DNA of 64,000 nt from Dicaeum eximium (Eukaryota > Chordata > Aves > Passeriformes > Dicaeidae): NCBI GenBank assembly GCA_013396995.1, contig VWZP01005794.1, forward strand, positions 1,437,355-1,501,354, read 5' to 3'. This document shows positions 62,149 to 64,000 of the stretch, in pieces (position 1 is the first letter of the stretch; every line of letters begins with the position of its first letter). The position numbers were made by a program, and so were the translations under genes. The notes under the pieces were generated by a model. The model searched no databases and was not told where the DNA came from. It saw nothing but the letters and a program-made list of their open reading frames with translations.

Positions 62149-64000
62149 TTTATAGGTGTATGTCTTGCCTTACTCGCAGACATTTCACAATCTAAGACTT
62201 AGAATAGCATAGTCATTTTGGAAATAAAAGTTCTAAGAAAAATAATTGTCATGCAGAGAGTATTACAGATCGAACCGGAGTTTGTAGTATATTTTCCTTT
62301 AGTGGATTAAGTGGAACAATGACATACAGTTATGCTCTCTAACGAGATTTATTCAAAGATTTCAGAGACAAAACACATCACAGACTACAGTGGATGTAAA
62401 AGGGAAGGCAAATATTGCTATGTAATGTTTGCAAAGCTTAAAGTTCTTAAAACAGGTTGCCATAAAATCTGCTAGCACACATTGAAATGCTAGTTACTAT
62501 AAAACCATATATTGTGGGTAAACAGGAAAATTATTTCATTCCAGTTTAGAAGACTTTAAAAAGATTGATGATATTTAGGAAGATTTTTAGAGTTATTTCA
62601 GTTCTGTTGTTTCTAGTATTTCATATTTTGTAAGACAATTCAGTTGCTGACGATAGACAAGAAGTATAGTTTATATTATTTTTTCAGTTTCAATTTGATG
62701 CTCTGCAATTTAAGTCCACATAATGCTTATAATATTTACAATATTGACATGAATTCTATCTTAATGTACCTATGACTCTAGACTTACATTATTAAAATAT
62801 TTATGAGTATTTAAAATAGTTATATTTGTTATCTTTTTCCATGTTATTCATGCTATTCGATTTCCCTGCTATAGAAAAAGTCTGGGTGAATTACTGACTG
62901 TTTATGTCACTAAGTGAGATTCACTAAGTGAATACTTTAGAAAAAACTACTACCCCAGCAGCAGTTGAGAAAAGCTATATTTTCCAAGGAAAATCAACCA
63001 ACCAAAAACAACAAGAAGTAGCAGAAATTTAGTTTCTTTATATGTTGCTCAGTGGAAGACAAAAGCATTAGGAGGAAGTGTGTAAAAATCCCAAATGAAG
63101 AAATAAAAAGAGTCTGGTTCTCATGTATGCTACAATGAATTCATTCCTAGGCACCAGGAGAAATACTAAGCAAAATAAATACATAAAAAAATAATTACAT
63201 ATTCTGTAGACTTCACACTGTCTGAGAGGTATAAAGAGGTTCTATCACCAGTATGAATGTGTGATGGAAGAGACTAGTTTAGGCAATCACTGAACTAAAG
63301 GGAAAGTGTTAGAATCAAAATTCCTGTAAAAATTTAGATGTTAATTTTATAATTATACATCTACTTTTTCCAATAGTTACCTTTCCCATGACCAACTTTG
63401 GCATCCAGGAAGATCAGAGCTAAACACAGCATATCTATGAAGATGTGTAAGTATTTATAAAGAAGAAATAATTTTAAGAACTTTCAAATTACAGATTATA
63501 ATGTTACACTGAGTTGAAATTATAGAATATTTTCTTAGATTTTTTTTTTTAGTATATTTTAGGAAGGCTTGCCAGGGTACAATCACTTTGAAACTTAACA
63601 GGTCTTCACTTTGGCCTTTAAAACAATATTTTGACTACTGAAGAACAGTGCCCCAGGTTAATAGAGGACTTCCTACTCCTAATTTAATTTATTTTGGTGT
63701 TGATACTAAACTGTTTCATAGCCATGGAAAGATTATGAACTATCAATCAAGAAAAATTGTTCCTAGTTGTTATATAAAAAATGCACATTGAAGCACACTA
63801 CTTAACGCCTTGTAGTAAAAATCATATAAGTCTTTCAGAAAACAAAACATATTCTAAATAGGAACTTAATACCTATCAACTTTAACATTTTTATCACTCC
63901 TCATTCCAATCAATGGTATTATTGGTTCTTTCAAATATGAAAGCAGGCTTCCTATTTAGTCCAATAGCAAAAATTTTAGTCTTAACCATAGTACATCTCA
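62149..64000. repeat. direct duplication, copy 2 (runs to the window end)
   Basis: It begins at the first base after the 80-N gap and matches 59136-61234 minus the inner 246 bases. It continues to the last base of the window, so its true end is not visible. Starting exactly at a gap edge is typical of a contig whose end overlaps its neighbour. Confidence 0.92.
63381..63434 (-). other. candidate 54-nt exon, copy 3 (in the large assembly repeat)
   Basis: Identical to 60368-60421 and displaced by 3013 bases, inside the copy that follows the 80-N gap. It probably represents the same locus. Confidence 0.25.

Larger units (their letters stand above)
59089..64000 (-). other. CSMD1: CSMD1 intron, 3' part, with assembly gaps and duplicated sequence
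   Basis: Acceptor ctttcttcacag at 59089. No sushi or CUB sequence occurs up to 64000, so the preceding canonical exon lies outside or in the gap. The region carries an 80-N gap, a single N, two levels of direct duplication and three copies of a candidate 54-nt exon. Confidence 0.85.

Noticed and set aside
62005..62202. Plus-strand open frame crossing the 80-N gap
   Set aside because: It exists only because the Ns are read as unknown residues.
59136..64000. Reading the repeated 54-nt exon as a real three-copy tandem exon array
   Set aside because: The copies are identical, including intron flanks, and are separated by assembly Ns, so one locus shown three times is far more likely.
1..64000. 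tRNA, rRNA, CRISPR array, bacterial operon features
   Set aside because: None of the defining sequences is visible; the intron-exon structure and CR1 elements show vertebrate DNA.

Overview
The window is vertebrate, almost certainly avian, genomic DNA. It is AT-rich and intron-dominated, and carries decayed CR1 LINE fragments whose 3' ends have the typical bird form (for example 3160-3300 and 43436-43745). One large gene explains all the coding sequence I can support: the 3' half of CSMD1 (CUB and Sushi multiple domains 1), on the minus strand. The assignment rests on close agreement with CSMD1 as I remember it, especially the membrane-proximal segment and the transmembrane exon (1509-1641), which fits CSMD1 better than CSMD2 or CSMD3. 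No database search was possible.

Layout, in transcript order from right to left. Exons at 58894-59088, 56287-56460, 49018-49191, 46930-47103, 34888-35076, 33134-33307, 28929-29111, 26561-26737, 25424-25603, 23931-24104 and 22814-22987 each encode one sushi (CCP) domain and are phase 1-1 modules. The next sushi domain is split over 20335-20408 and 17190-17301. The thirteenth and last is 15961-16140. Then come a 45-nt linker exon (14266-14310), three exons for a cysteine-free membrane-proximal region (10277-10438, 9138-9250, 8294-8381) and the exon with the transmembrane helix (1509-1641). All 19 exons have AG/GT borders, and their phases and junction codons join into one open frame. The cytoplasmic tail and 3' UTR lie beyond the left edge. 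The CUB-rich N-terminal part lies beyond the right edge.

The right end (59.1-64 kb) is disturbed. A stretch of about 1.85 kb starting 48 bases upstream of the 58894-59088 exon reappears after an 80-N gap and runs to the window end. Inside the first copy, 245 bp are repeated again on either side of a single N. Both look like unmerged contig overlaps rather than biology. Within the repeated DNA lies a candidate unannotated 54-nt phase 1-1 exon (60368-60421 and its copies). It could be a cassette exon, or an alternative first coding exon starting with a hydrophobic signal-like peptide.

The rest is intron: CR1 remnants, one possible LTR remnant, microsatellites and G/T-rich low-complexity tracts. 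I see no tRNA, rRNA, CRISPR, second protein-coding gene or CpG-island promoter. Nothing here amounts to a new biological system. The best leads are the candidate 54-nt exon, the assembly duplication and the uncharacterised membrane-proximal region.
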